Of a stretch of DNA of 64,000 nucleotides, positions 35,606 through 45,569 are shown piece by piece. The stretch comes from Gnetum montanum. Lineage: Eukaryota > Streptophyta > Gnetopsida > Gnetales > Gnetaceae. Under the pieces are notes generated by a model. That model was not told where the DNA came from and ran no database searches. It saw only the letters and a program-made list of their open reading frames with translations. The translations under genes were made by a program, and so were the position numbers. Numbering within the stretch: position 1 is the first letter of the stretch; the number at the start of each line of letters is the position of its first letter. The stretch covers positions 670,139 to 734,138 of the forward strand of contig MNCI01006084.1 of the NCBI GenBank assembly GCA_015680685.1. Reading direction: 5' to 3'.

Positions 35606-38600
35606 TTAGCATAGGTGGCCATCTCCCCCATGACTGAGTTGTGAGGGAGAGATCCGAAGTAGTGAGCGCCTATTTGAATTTCTAAGCAGTGCCCAACTTC
35701 TCCCAATTGATGATCTTAAATTCAGGGGTGGAAGTTGGCGACGCTCACGTTCCAATGTGTCTATGCCACGGTTGTTGGCATGAGTTGCCTCAGTTCGTTC
35801 CATGCATATTTGTTTGCCCTTATGAGAAGCTGTCAACCACGGGGTGTCTACTACTTCTTGTGTGGTTGCTACATACAGGCATCTTTGTTGCAGAGTTTCC
35901 TGGGCACACCTGTGACATGGAGACATTTCCTCCGTGTCATCACCCGATGAATCACTGTATGTGATGCATGGAACTATCCTCTTCTCGATCTTTCCACATA
36001 TGTTTATCTTGGAGATTTCCAAGGAAAGATCACGGATCCTAAGGCATGCATCTACTGTGCTTAGCCATGCCCTTCCCATTATAATTGGGAAGTCCCCTTC
36101 GTTGTTGTTAACATCGATCACTAGGAAGTCTGCTGGGTAGGACCAACCACACACAGTGGTGATAACGTCCTCCACCAAACCCAATGGGATGGCAATGGAC
36201 TGGTCTGCCAGCTCCAGTTGAATGTTGCTCTTCTTAAGTTGGGGCAGGTTCCAGGCGTGATACATCTTTCGCGAAATTAAGTTGACTCCGGAACCTGAGT
36301 CAAGAAGAGCTCGATGTGGCGCATTCCCAGCGATCTGCAAATGAATAAAGGGACTCCCAGGGTCAGTTAGTTTCCTGGGAAGGTGGCCTACCTTGATCCA
36401 GTCAGTTACGGTATGTGTTAGCATAACCGTATGCGTTACATTCCCTTGGACTGAAGGGTGCTCCGAAGTGTTAGTAGTTAGAGGCCTATACATATACCCG
36501 TCCGCTTGTTGTTGCGAGAGCCTATCCGGGCTCCTAGTTCTGAAAAAGGGTCTCCTTTTTGTACAGTTATCGCCAGAACTAGTGTCCGGTTGGATATTTA
36601 CACTCTGAATATTTACAGATCTCGCGGCGTGACGTTGCTGCGGTTGGGTAGGTAATTCCCCTTGCATTGTTGGAGCAGGAGGTGTTATGGGAACTACTTG
36701 AGGAAAAGGTGCGGGTGGAGTTAGAGGATGGACAGAATGTGGAATGTCTCCCGGAGGAGAAGGAGTCCTTCTGAAGTACTCCCGAGCGTAGTAGTGACGG
36801 CGTGGAGTGTGACTCATAGCGTCACCTGGAGAAACTGGCTGCTGCACATAATAACCATAAGGATCAGGCTGCCGGTAAGGGTATCGATGTGTTGGCTGTG
36901 GCATCCCCCATGACTGTGGGTATTGCCACTGCTGATGTTGCTCGATGGGCTGCGGAGGTGTTCCACTTGGATAATACGTCAAGGGTTGGTGGAACTGCCT
37001 CGGGTTACCTTGTGGATAAGGTAACCTTCTGGGTGTTTGCCGTTGATTAAGTCTTGGATTTAATGCATACACCCCAGACTCCTGCAGATGTGAGATAATT
37101 GGACAACATCCCTTAGGATGGTCATAATAGCAGACCTCACATCCACCGTCATTGTCTGAATCAGAATTTTCAGCCTCATCGGAGTTAGAGATTTTTCCCT
37201 TACCCTTGTTATGTGCAGGGTTAAAGTTTCTCCGCTTGTCTTTGCTTTTATCACTACTTTGCTCATCCTTAGACTCTTCTACAATTTTCAGGACTGTTTC
37301 TATTCGTGAGTCTAAGGAATCCCACATTTGGTCTACCTTAGCCGATACCTCCGTTGTTAACTTTTGGATCGGCACAGTTTTCCTGTTCACCAACTCTTCG
37401 AGTGGTGACTCATCCTCCTCATCACAGAATTTCACTCCCTTCTTACGAAGGGAGGGATCACGGTTGTATTCCTCCGCACTTTCTCTTTTCCGTAGCTCAC
37501 CCTCTTCTTGCGCTACTTGTTCCAACAATACTTCAACTTCATGGGCTCTTAGTTGGGAGAGTCTCCCTTGGGCGTAAGTCCCAAGAGTTCTTCTCGTTTC
37601 ATTTCGTAGCCCATCCACGAGGTGGCGAAGTTGATCCCGCTTAGCGTACCCATGGCCCGGGCAACGATGTAGCAATGTGTAGTAACGGGCCATGGCAGCA
37701 TCCAAGGATTCATGAGCTCCTTGTTTCCAGCCTTGGATCTGCTTACGCAAGTTAGACACTCTGGAGTACGTTTGATATTTGTTGTTGAACAATTCGAGCA
37801 TCGTACTCCACCTCCTGATGGTTTCCGGTTCTAAGGACCGGTACCAGCTTTCTGCTTCTTTAGTGAGTGTCCTTGGGAACAACTTGAGTTTCTGCCACTC
37901 ATTGTCTATGTTCTGCAAGGCACAGGCGTCGTGGAATGCCTGTAAATGATGTTGAGGATCAGCGTTGTATCCCCCTTCAAAACGTGGGATATTATTTATA
38001 TCCAAACGCTTGATCCTACTGTCTTTCAAATGCCTTGTGGGAATCCTAACTGCCTCTCTAATGTCAAGCATACTTCGGGTTGCGAATAGGGGTTCGTCAT
38101 GATCATCTCTTTCATGACGTCTGTGATGTCTACGTTGTGGTTCCCTATTCTCCCTACGTCCTTGCCCTTGTCCTAACTCCTCTCGACCTTCCTGTCGAGG
38201 CATTTCATCTCTTTTACCTTTACTCTCCGCGTTATGCTCATGGTGGCTGCGCCCAGATGTGGAAGGAGAGGGTGAATGATGTGATGAAGGGGAAGAAGAA
38301 GGGGATCCATCACCATGGTGATGTTTCTTGCCTTCTCTTCGGCTGCTTCGGCCCCGATCGTTGTGACGATCAACGAGTCCGTCATTAGTGCGAGTGATTG
38401 TTCCTGCCGTGAACAGCTGGTGCTCACGGGGATCAGAGCCTGGAATATGTATCGTTGATCTAAGGCCCTGATGCCTAACCTCTTCACTAGAGTGAGGAGG
38501 AGGAACATCATTTTCTAAGAAACCCATCGTGAGGGGTTCCTCTTCTCCTATTTCACTAATGACGTGGGGAACCTTGCCCTTCAGTAGTGAATGTTGGCTC

Positions 38601-38950
38601 TCCTGCCTTGCATCCCGAATACGTTGGGCTTTTGTGGGTTGATAATCCCTCAGAGTGTAATCATCCGCAACGTATTCAGTAATCAGCTCTTGCATGCCAT
38701 ACCGTACCAAGGCACGGAAAAGCATGTTGGAAGCAGAGCGATCTGGGGGTAACACGATGTTACCTTGCATGTCTCTCCACCGCAGTTGCTCATCTTGATG
38801 GAAAACAAAGGTAAAATCCGGCACATACTCATCGGGATGAGTATATGTGACCTTAGATTGTTGAGGACATGGTTGATCTCGGTTATGCGTATGATGCTGA
38901 CTTTCTCCTGTATTGTCCTTAGGTGAGTTGATTTCGTGAGAAGAAGCCAT
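35606..38950 (-). CDS. Gag-protease polyprotein of element A, intact
   Basis: The ORF encodes 1114 residues without interruption. About residues 315-480 form a Retrotrans_gag-type core (FEGGYNADPQHHLQAF, LKLFPRTLTKEAESWYRSL, MARYYTLLHRCPGHGY, GLRNETRRTLGTYAQGRL) resembling Athila Gag. Around 604-617 is a zinc-knuckle-like CEVCYYDHPKGCC. A Pro/Gln/Tyr-rich linker follows. A retropepsin domain has active site DSGSG at about residue 884 and the later signature FPIIMGRAWLST. The chain then ends about 150 residues on, where a full element would continue into reverse transcriptase. Near the N-terminus is a Ser/His/Arg-rich low-complexity stretch. Role: capsid formation and polyprotein cleavage. The ATG lies about 130 bp downstream of the primer site. 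Confidence 0.93.
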   Translation of the reverse strand: MASSHEINSPKDNTGESQHHTHNRDQPCPQQSKVTYTHPDEYVPDFTFVFHQDEQLRWRDMQGNIVLPPDRSASNMLFRALVRYGMQELITEYVADDYTLRDYQPTKAQRIRDARQESQHSLLKGKVPHVISEIGEEEPLTMGFLENDVPPPHSSEEVRHQGLRSTIHIPGSDPREHQLFTAGTITRTNDGLVDRHNDRGRSSRREGKKHHHGDGSPSSSPSSHHSPSPSTSGRSHHEHNAESKGKRDEMPRQEGREELGQGQGRRENREPQRRHHRRHERDDHDEPLFATRSMLDIREAVRIPTRHLKDSRIKRLDINNIPRFEGGYNADPQHHLQAFHDACALQNIDNEWQKLKLFPRTLTKEAESWYRSLEPETIRRWSTMLELFNNKYQTYSRVSNLRKQIQGWKQGAHESLDAAMARYYTLLHRCPGHGYAKRDQLRHLVDGLRNETRRTLGTYAQGRLSQLRAHEVEVLLEQVAQEEGELRKRESAEEYNRDPSLRKKGVKFCDEEDESPLEELVNRKTVPIQKLTTEVSAKVDQMWDSLDSRIETVLKIVEESKDEQSSDKSKDKRRNFNPAHNKGKGKISNSDEAENSDSDNDGGCEVCYYDHPKGCCPIISHLQESGVYALNPRLNQRQTPRRLPYPQGNPRQFHQPLTYYPSGTPPQPIEQHQQWQYPQSWGMPQPTHRYPYRQPDPYGYYVQQPVSPGDAMSHTPRRHYYAREYFRRTPSPPGDIPHSVHPLTPPAPFPQVVPITPPAPTMQGELPTQPQQRHAARSVNIQSVNIQPDTSSGDNCTKRRPFFRTRSPDRLSQQQADGYMYRPLTTNTSEHPSVQGNVTHTVMLTHTVTDWIKVGHLPRKLTDPGSPFIHLQIAGNAPHRALLDSGSGVNLISRKMYHAWNLPQLKKSNIQLELADQSIAIPLGLVEDVITTVCGWSYPADFLVIDVNNNEGDFPIIMGRAWLSTVDACLRIRDLSLEISKINICGKIEKRIVPCITYSDSSGDDTEEMSPCHRCAQETLQQRCLYVATTQEVVDTPWLTASHKGKQICMERTEATHANNRGIDTLERERRQLPPLNLRSSIGRSWALLRNSNRRSLLRISPSQLSHGGDGHLC

Positions 38951-39077
38951 TTCTATTGGTGTGCTAATTTCACCGTTATTTATTGTTCTTGATTAACTGA
39001 TTAACCCTAAGGTTCGTTTTAAGCTCACAACGATGTGAGTGATATCCCTTATGTTAAATTGGCGAAAAAACACTTAG

Positions 39078-39095
39078 TCCCCGGCAACGGCGCCA
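39078..39095 (-). promoter_or_regulatory. Primer-binding site of element A, tRNA-Asp
   Basis: The plus strand reads tccccggcaacggcgcca, identical to the 3' end of plant tRNA-Asp(GTC) including CCA, so the sense RNA is perfectly complementary over 18 nt. One base separates it from the 5' LTR. Confidence 0.92.
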
Positions 39096-39096
39096 A

Positions 39097-40136
39097 TGAT
39101 GAGTGGCGAGGTACCCCTACACTCCACCATACGAATACGAGCGTACACGCGCGATCCGGTCGAACTCCGCAGACTAAATGCCTTAACGCCACAAGAAACA
39201 CTTGGGGTTAATCGTTCGTTGTCTTCCCAGGCTTGCTTGTATGTGTCACGGTGTATGGTTAAGCAAGTCTGAGGTATGTGATTTTTTTGGTATTTTCGGC
39301 TTATCTTCTATGCTACCAGGAGAAAGGGTTGAGAAAACTAAACTAACTCTAACTAAGATCTAAGTCTAAATTAACTAGCGTCAGCATCCGTTCCCACTTG
39401 CCGGACACACCCTGAACTATGCAACTGCAGCTTACCAAACGCTAATCGTTACTGGGATCGCCACACGTAACGCAAGTGCTCGAAGTGGTCGTACTGAGGC
39501 ACCTATTTAGCCTACGTGTGATAAGCAGCCGATTCCTTAGCCAGCCGTACACACCCGTGGGTGCTCGTAACTAAGTCGTACTTATCACACGATCTAGCCT
39601 AGCAATGAGCAGCCGATTCCTCAACTAGCCGTACACATTAGACCCGGGAGTTACCAAGCGCAGAATCCTGGAATACGCTACTGGGTTACCAAGCATCCAA
39701 TGCTCGTAATTGAGTCGTACTCATGCATTGCGTCAAGCAGCCGATTCCTTGACTAGCCGTACACGTCCGTAGACGCTCGTAATCAAGTCGTACTTGAACG
39801 CACTAGGAAAGCAGGAAATAAAGCAATAAATGAAACCACGTGCTGCAAGGTTTATCCAAACAAGTTCGTCTTTATTGCCGTACACAACTTGGGTTCAGGT
39901 TACAAGCTGCTCGAATAAAGAGCCGTTCACTCTAGGACTCCTACTGCGGGCACATGGGGAAAAATTCTAACTCTGGAGTGATCAATCTGCCAGAGCTTCG
40001 CTACACTAGCCAGGATTGGGAAATGAAGGGAGTGCCGCCTCTTATTTATAGAAATGGCGGCGGGACTCGATATCGCGTACGCGATATCGCAGGAGAAGAC
40101 GCGATATCGCGGCCTAGTGTAAATCGCGTCTCATCA
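39097..40136 (-). repeat. 5' LTR of element A (1040 bp)
   Basis: Near-identical to 32580-33619. GATATC palindromes at 40069, 40083 and 40103, TATA box (plus strand cttatttata) at about 40041. Transcription of the element would start leftwards from here. Confidence 0.95.
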
Positions 40137-40141
40137 AGACT

Positions 40142-41021
40142 CTTATAGAGTGTTTACGGGTTCCATTGTAAATAGCCAAAGCCACACAATGATGTGCAAC
40201 ACGGTCTCTTTGAGACACAAGTGTAATTGTTTTCCAAGACAATTTCCTTCTCGCCTGGGGCTTGTATGAGAATAGCCAATAGTCTTTGGTTTATGATGTC
40301 AACGGGGTCATGAAGACCTTTTCCATACATTTCTCTCTTTGACCTTTTTTTTTTCTTTTTGTTTCTTTCTTCTTTTCTATTATTTTTGCTTTGTTTTGTT
40401 TTTCTTTTTTTTTATTATTTTCTTGTTTTGGGTCCTTTTGAAAGAGCATGCTTTTTAGTGCTATGCTCGTTTCTGAGTGCTTGCATTTTCTGTCATGCAT
40501 CATGTACTGTGTTTTGTGTTGGAACTGCTTAGAGGATCATAGTGTGCAAAAATGTATCAAGAGCTTTGGAGGAGTAGGGAATGTATCCAGGGGATGTAAT
40601 TGAATAGGGTAAGGGAAGCATGATGAGGAATAGGGAATGTATCGGGAGTCGGGAATGTAATTATGAACGGATTGATTAACCCAGTTGCGGGTGTTAGGAA
40701 GAATGTGATACTCTATCATCATGATGAAGTGCATCTGTGCACGAATGCCTCAGGTGTGTCATCGTACAAACACAACTCCAAGAAGACAAGAAAAACACAA
40801 ATGAAACGGTTAACTAAGCACTTTAAAGAAGGAGATGGAGCCACCGTGTGCAATTTTCAAAGCTGACAGAATCATGAACAACATCAGCCTCATCAAGGCC
40901 CATGAGACAAATCATGCAACAAGTCATTTTGAAACATGTATAGCCAACTGCAGCCACATCTTTTTAAGTTTTTCCTGGTCATTGATGATGTCACCAGCTT
41001 ATAGTCTTAGCGGACTATTTT
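40142..41021. other. Element F internal region, 3' part
   Basis: Includes a T-rich stretch (40330-40440) and short ORFs without recognisable features. It continues F after the A insertion (agact at 40137-40141). Confidence 0.5.
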
Positions 41022-41820
41022 GGGTTAGTTTCATGTCATAACCCTTTGGACTACGCTAGTTTAGCGTCGTAGTGAACGGTACGTTGCCAATTTATAGTTG
41101 TAGCAGACTGTGAAGAGGCAAACCAGTTTATGGCCTTAGTGGACTCTGGATGCTAGTTTCATGTCATAGCGGACAAATGTGGCAGTTTATTGTCATGCCG
41201 GAGTTAGCTTTGTGGTGCCAGTTTCAAGTCATGGCCCAAGACTGTTTTGTGGTATTAGTTTTAAGTCATGATGCCAGGACTATTTTGTGGTATCAATTTT
41301 AAGTCATGATGTTAGGACTATTTTGTGGTATCAGTTTTAAGTCATGATGCTAGAAGTAATATGTGCCAGTTTATAGTCATAGTGGATTGATTTGTGCCAG
41401 TTTATAGTCATAGCGGACTGTTGTGGGTTAGTTTCACGTCATAACCCTTTGGACAATGCCATTTTAGTGTTGTAGCAGATGGTGCGTTGCCAATTTATAG
41501 TCGTAGTAGATTGTGAAGAGGCAAACCAATTTATGATCTTAGTGGACTCTAGATGCTAGTTTCATGTCATAGCGGACAAATATGGTAGTTTAGTGTCATG
41601 CTAGAGTGAGCTCTATGGTGCCAGTTTCAAGTCATGGCCCAAGACTGTTCTATGGTATCAGTTTTAAGTCATGATGCTAGGACTATTCTGTGGTATCAGT
41701 TTTAAGTCATGATGCAGAACTAATCTGTGCCAATTTATAGTCATAGCGGATTGATTTGTGCCAGTTTATAGTCATAGCGGACTGTTCTGTGCTAGTTTAT
41801 AGTCATAGCGAACTGTTGCT
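41022..41820 (-). repeat. About 400-bp tandem repeat with subrepeats in element F
   Basis: The unit beginning gggttagtttca.gtcata at 41022 recurs at 41425, giving two copies of about 400 bp. Each is itself built from shorter words: gccagtttatagtcatag.gga, tagtttcatgtcatagcgga, and ttttaagtcatgatgc..gactatt. The array lies where polymerase sequence would be expected, downstream of the protease remnant in the sense direction. Confidence 0.85.
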
Positions 41821-42239
41821 TACCTTGCTTGTGTAAGGTGTGATGCTACATGCATGGTCATGCTATATGCCTACAAGATCTTGTAAAAATCAACTAGACA
41901 AAAAAAAATCAAGTGACACCTATTGTAAACAAAGTTAAAATGTATGAATGAATGAAAAAGCAAAGCAAAAAGTGGTAGTTTTAGGCCATTCCAGGCCGTA
42001 AGCTAGTTTAAGGCCTTTTTGGGCCATGTGTTCTTGTAGTTTTATGTTTTAAGGGGCTATTGTCTTCAACTACTCATTCTGGTATGTTAGCCTTAGGTGT
42101 TGCGTTGGTTACCATGGGTGTACCACCAAGAAACTCTTCTTCTAAAACTTGTGCCATGTCTATGTCGTGGATAGTCGAAGAGGAAGTGTTATCACCATGG
42201 ATGATAATGTGACCACCTTCATATGGAAGGTGGATTTCT

Positions 42240-42640
42240 TGGTGGATGGGAGAGGAGATGGCCCTTAGTTAAGCTAGCTAAGGCCTATCTAGAATGATGT
42301 TGAAACTTGGCATCTCCTCTATGACGGTGAAATCTGTGCTAGTGGGGAACTGCTCTCCTGCCACAAAGGCTAAGTTGATTGTACCCCTACTTGTGACACG
42401 TGATCCATTGAAGGATTTTAGACACGTGGTTTTGGTTTGCCTGGTTTAGTTTGCTAGGCCTAGTTTTTCGATGACAGAGTATAGGACTACGTTTGTTGCT
42501 ACACCATCATCAACATGTACTCTACAGATGGTACACTATCCAACATGAATGCTGATGGATAGTGGAGCTGTAGTGACCTCCCCTCGTTCATGGTTGACTT
42601 TGACTACATCATCGTGAAAGGCTAAGTTTGTTGAACCTGA
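42240..42640 (-). pseudogene. Decayed retropepsin domain of element F
   Basis: Reverse-strand translation gives VHVDDGVATNVVLYSVIEKLGL .. INLAFVAGEQ .. FNIILDRP, matching the plant Ty3 protease pattern VDxGSSxxILxxxxxxKLGL .. F.VV....YNAILGRP, with DDG at the active-site position and several stops. Confidence 0.7.
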
Positions 42641-42796
42641 TTCTTATGGTGTAAGAGGCAGCATTGTTGAACAGATGGATGCCTCATTTGCAAGGATGTT
42701 TTCCATAACAGGAATGGAGGCCAAGACCTGGGCCAATGCTTGGCAGTGAGCAAATGAGGTCATGACTAGGTCATACAAGCTGAACGTTGTGTTCTT

Positions 42797-44942
42797 TTAC
42801 TTGAGCATTTGTTTTACTTGGGTTAGTGTAGCTATGAAGTCCTCGTCATTGGCCATTATGTTGGCCTTGGTTTCCTCCATGTGTCTTGAGAGACAGATCT
42901 CTTGCAGGGGGGTGGGGGGCAACTTAGGCATGGTTTGTTTGGCCTGCTTGGGGGTAGGGGCCCCAGTGTTTAGTTGTTGTTTGGTGGTTGTGGCCTTTGC
43001 TTCGGCCATGGGGGTTGCGAGGTGCTCGTTTGTCCTCTTACGTTTCCATTTGGTGGGCCTATCTGGGTTGCTAGTGGGATCGACCCTTGAGGGAGGAGGG
43101 ATCGAGATGTTGCCCACTGTTGGGCTTCGGGTAGGTGAGGGGTCACCACGTTGTGGCATCCTTATGATAAAGGGTGGCGTAGGAGTTGTTGTAGCAGTTT
43201 TTTTGTGACTAACTGGTTGTGGCACCTTGATGATGAAAGGTTGTTTAGCGGTTTTTGTTGTTGCATCATGCCAGTTTAACGTCTTAAACATCATTTCAGA
43301 CACAAAGGGTGTGGCAAGTGCATGAGGTGGCACTTTGATAACAAAGGGAGCCTTCTTGCTTGTGGAGGCTATGGGGGCCTTTGCCTTGTTAGGAGCCACA
43401 TGGATTACGAAAGGGTGTTGCAAAAGTTTGGGCTTGCCACCTATGCTAATTGAGTTTATGACATAGGAGGCATCATCTGTGTTGGATTGACTTGCCGTGT
43501 CAATCATCAATCGGCCTTGTTCTATCATTTTTTGCAGGTCATCTTGCAAAGCACGACAGTGGTTTGTATTGTGACAAGCCATTTGATGGTAATGACAGTA
43601 TTGGTCCAATTTAAAATGTTGTGGGACCGGGGGCTCATTTGGTACTGCTAACATGGGGTTCTCTAGTAGTTCACAGTACTTATCATGTTTTTGGCGGGTA
43701 ATCTCCGATACGTGTTTGTGTTGGATTTTCTCGGCTTTCAAGAGTTGTTCCAGTNGCTTACGTGGCCTACAAAAATCAACACGCTCGTAAGCAAAACACA
43801 ACAATGGCAATAATTTCCACAAGCACAAAAGCAACCAACTGGGGTCCAACAGATAAGCAACCCAAAGCCCCAACAACTTGGCGCCAACTCACCTACATTG
43901 GCAGGGGCCACCCCACAGCCCAACTTTCAGCGCAAGGACTACTCAAAGTATACACCATTACCGATGCAACCCTCTCAACTACTGGAACAACTCTTGAAAG
44001 CCGAGAAAATCCAACACAAACACGTATCGGAGATTACCCGCCAAAAACATGATAAGTACTGTGAACTACTAGAGAACCCCATGTTAGCAGTACCAAATGA
44101 GCCCCCGGTCCCACAANGGCTTGGTACCAGTCTAAAGCTTTTCCCATTAAGGACATAGCAAATATGCGTAGAATTGTGTGAGGCTAGGCCTAAAGCAGTA
44201 GACATTCTAGTTGAGATGTCACTAGGTGGGCATTTGGATCTCCCTCTCCATTGTACTTGGTCAGTTGGGGTAATGGGATTTCCTTGGGAAAGGTTAGTGA
44301 TGGAACTAAAGGGTGGATTAGGTCATCTTGGTAGAAGTCCAACACCTTGATTTCCTCAGTGTTTGCGATTTTTAGGCACTTTAACTCCTCAACTAATGAG
44401 TGCATCATGTTCTTTGTGTCTGCCCACTCTTGGACGGTAGGCAAACCAACTGGTTGAGTAAATTATGGTTGGTAATAGCTCGACTGTTGCATTATTTGTG
44501 GAAAGGAAAACTATTGGATTGATGGTTGTGGCGGTGGAGCAACATTCAGGGATGGGATTGCAGGGTGTGGTACGTTGTAGTAAGCAGGTTGGTGTTGTTG
44601 AACCACTGGTGGAAACCACTGCCCAGCCATAGGTTGTGAGGTAACACCCTGGACATGTTGTGTTGAAGTAGTCAGAGGTGCCCCATAGGTTTGTGCTTGT
44701 GGTATGTAATGGGTGGACATGGAAGCTAGTACTTATTATCAAGAAACCAGTCCTCACGTGTATGTGGATGAAGGAGGAAGCATGGTTCCTTCTAGGAAAG
44801 GTTGGAACAATGGGTTTGTATAGGCATGAGGACTGACGGTTTGGTACGAATCCCCATGCTCAGATTGGACGACAAAGTCATCTTCCTCATCTTCGCTCTG
44901 AGGCTCTATCGGAGGTGACTGTAAGGCTTGACTCCTTGCCAT
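42797..44942 (-). pseudogene. Gag pseudogene of element F
   Basis: The N-terminal part starts near 44942 (MARSQALQSPPIEPQSEDEE). Downstream pieces include QLTKYNGEGDPNAHL, typical of Tat-like Gag, and a knuckle of CHYHQMACHNTNHCRALQDDL type. The C-terminal half, 42797-43754, stays open and has repeated PFVIKVP / PFIIKVP / PFIIRMP motifs spaced 20-35 residues apart, an odd short-motif repeat. Frameshifts and an inverted contig (43755-44117) break the gene. Confidence 0.75.
43755..44117. other. Inverted 361-bp contig between single Ns (assembly artefact)
   Basis: Single Ns at 43755 and 44117 bound a segment whose last 136 bases (43981-44116) are the exact reverse complement of 43619-43754. Gag reads on the plus strand inside the segment and on the minus strand outside it. 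Turning the segment around restores gag order with an unmerged 136-bp overlap. Confidence 0.85.
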
Positions 44943-45189
44943 GAGGAGCTAAGATATGAGCCGATGATGAGGCTTAGAAAGGGGGATTATATCAAATGCT
45001 GAGGGATTGAACTCATGACCTCCCTTGTAAATGAGTTTGTAGTTTCATTTTGCTTCCTTTTCTACGCGATCGATAGGCAGGTTAGCTTGAATCTTCACAC
45101 AAATGAAGCTGTATTGTTCTGGTGTGAGGATTGCATAAGTAGGGTTGATTTGGAAAGATTCCATGATAGTGTGTACAAGCTTGTGACGT

Positions 45190-45470
45190 GTGCAGTGTGA
45201 GTAGCTGGTAGTGTGTGTAGCATGAGTAGCTGCAACGTGAGTAACTCACAACATGCGTAATAGGGTTCAGCGTGAGCAAGCTTAGCGTGCGTAATGGGGT
45301 TCAGTGTGAGCAAGCTTAGCATGAGTAAGTCTCAGCATGAGTGACCTCAGCGTGAGTGAGGGCCCAGCATGAGTAGCTGTAGTGCAAGTTAATCGCAGCG
45401 TGAGGGATCTGGGGACAGGATGGGTAAGTCAAGCTGTGCGTGCGCAAGCTAGCTTGACGAGTTGAGCTTT
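45190..45470. repeat. Degenerate short repeats (gcgtgagta type) in element F leader
   Basis: Many imperfect copies of agcrtgagtaa / ttagcgtgagcaag, spaced 10-30 bp. Two longer units (gcgtaat.gggttcag.gtgagcaagctta) sit side by side at about 45256-45315. The same words occur in the LTRs of F. Confidence 0.65.
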
Positions 45471-45545
45471 AGTTTCAGCACTTTGTCTATGCAGTATTTG
45501 GACAGGTAGCGTGATCAATGTTTTGATAGAAAACAAACAAGTCAG

Positions 45546-45563
45546 GCCCTCCTTCTAGTGCCA
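45546..45563 (-). promoter_or_regulatory. Candidate primer-binding site of element F
   Basis: The sense strand reads tggcactagaaggagggc, starting 6 bases after the 5' LTR. It begins with TGG as expected for a tRNA 3' CCA. I cannot assign the tRNA with confidence; it is clearly not the tRNA-Asp site of families 1 and 2. Confidence 0.5.
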
Positions 45564-45569
45564 TTTTAC

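Larger units (their letters stand above)
32580..40136 (-). mobile_element. Element A: young, non-autonomous family-1 LTR retrotransposon
   Basis: The element is complete: LTRs of exactly 1040 bp at 32580-33619 and 39097-40136, target duplication agact at 32575-32579 and 40137-40141, tRNA-Asp primer site 39078-39095, intact Gag-protease ORF 35606-38950, and polypurine tract next to the left LTR (plus strand tacccccatgactg). The 2 kb between the end of gag-pro and the 3' LTR encode no reverse transcriptase, RNase H or integrase. The LTRs differ at about eight positions by eye (about 0.8%), so the insertion is recent and must have used enzymes supplied in trans. Confidence 0.95.

Noticed and set aside
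35331-35612. 93-codon Phe-rich ORF
   Set aside because: It comes from an A/T-rich low-complexity tract and the AC microsatellite in the untranslated part of A.
37152-38511. Plus- and minus-strand ORFs of 96-141 codons within 36-38.5 kb
   Set aside because: They overlap the intact Gag-protease ORF of element A in other frames.
39078-39095. Possible tRNA-Asp gene fragment
   Set aside because: Only the 18-nt 3' end is present, directly beside an LTR. It is a primer-binding site, not a tRNA gene.
41022-41820. Centromeric satellite
   Set aside because: Only two 400-bp units, fully inside element F between its protease remnant and 3' LTR.
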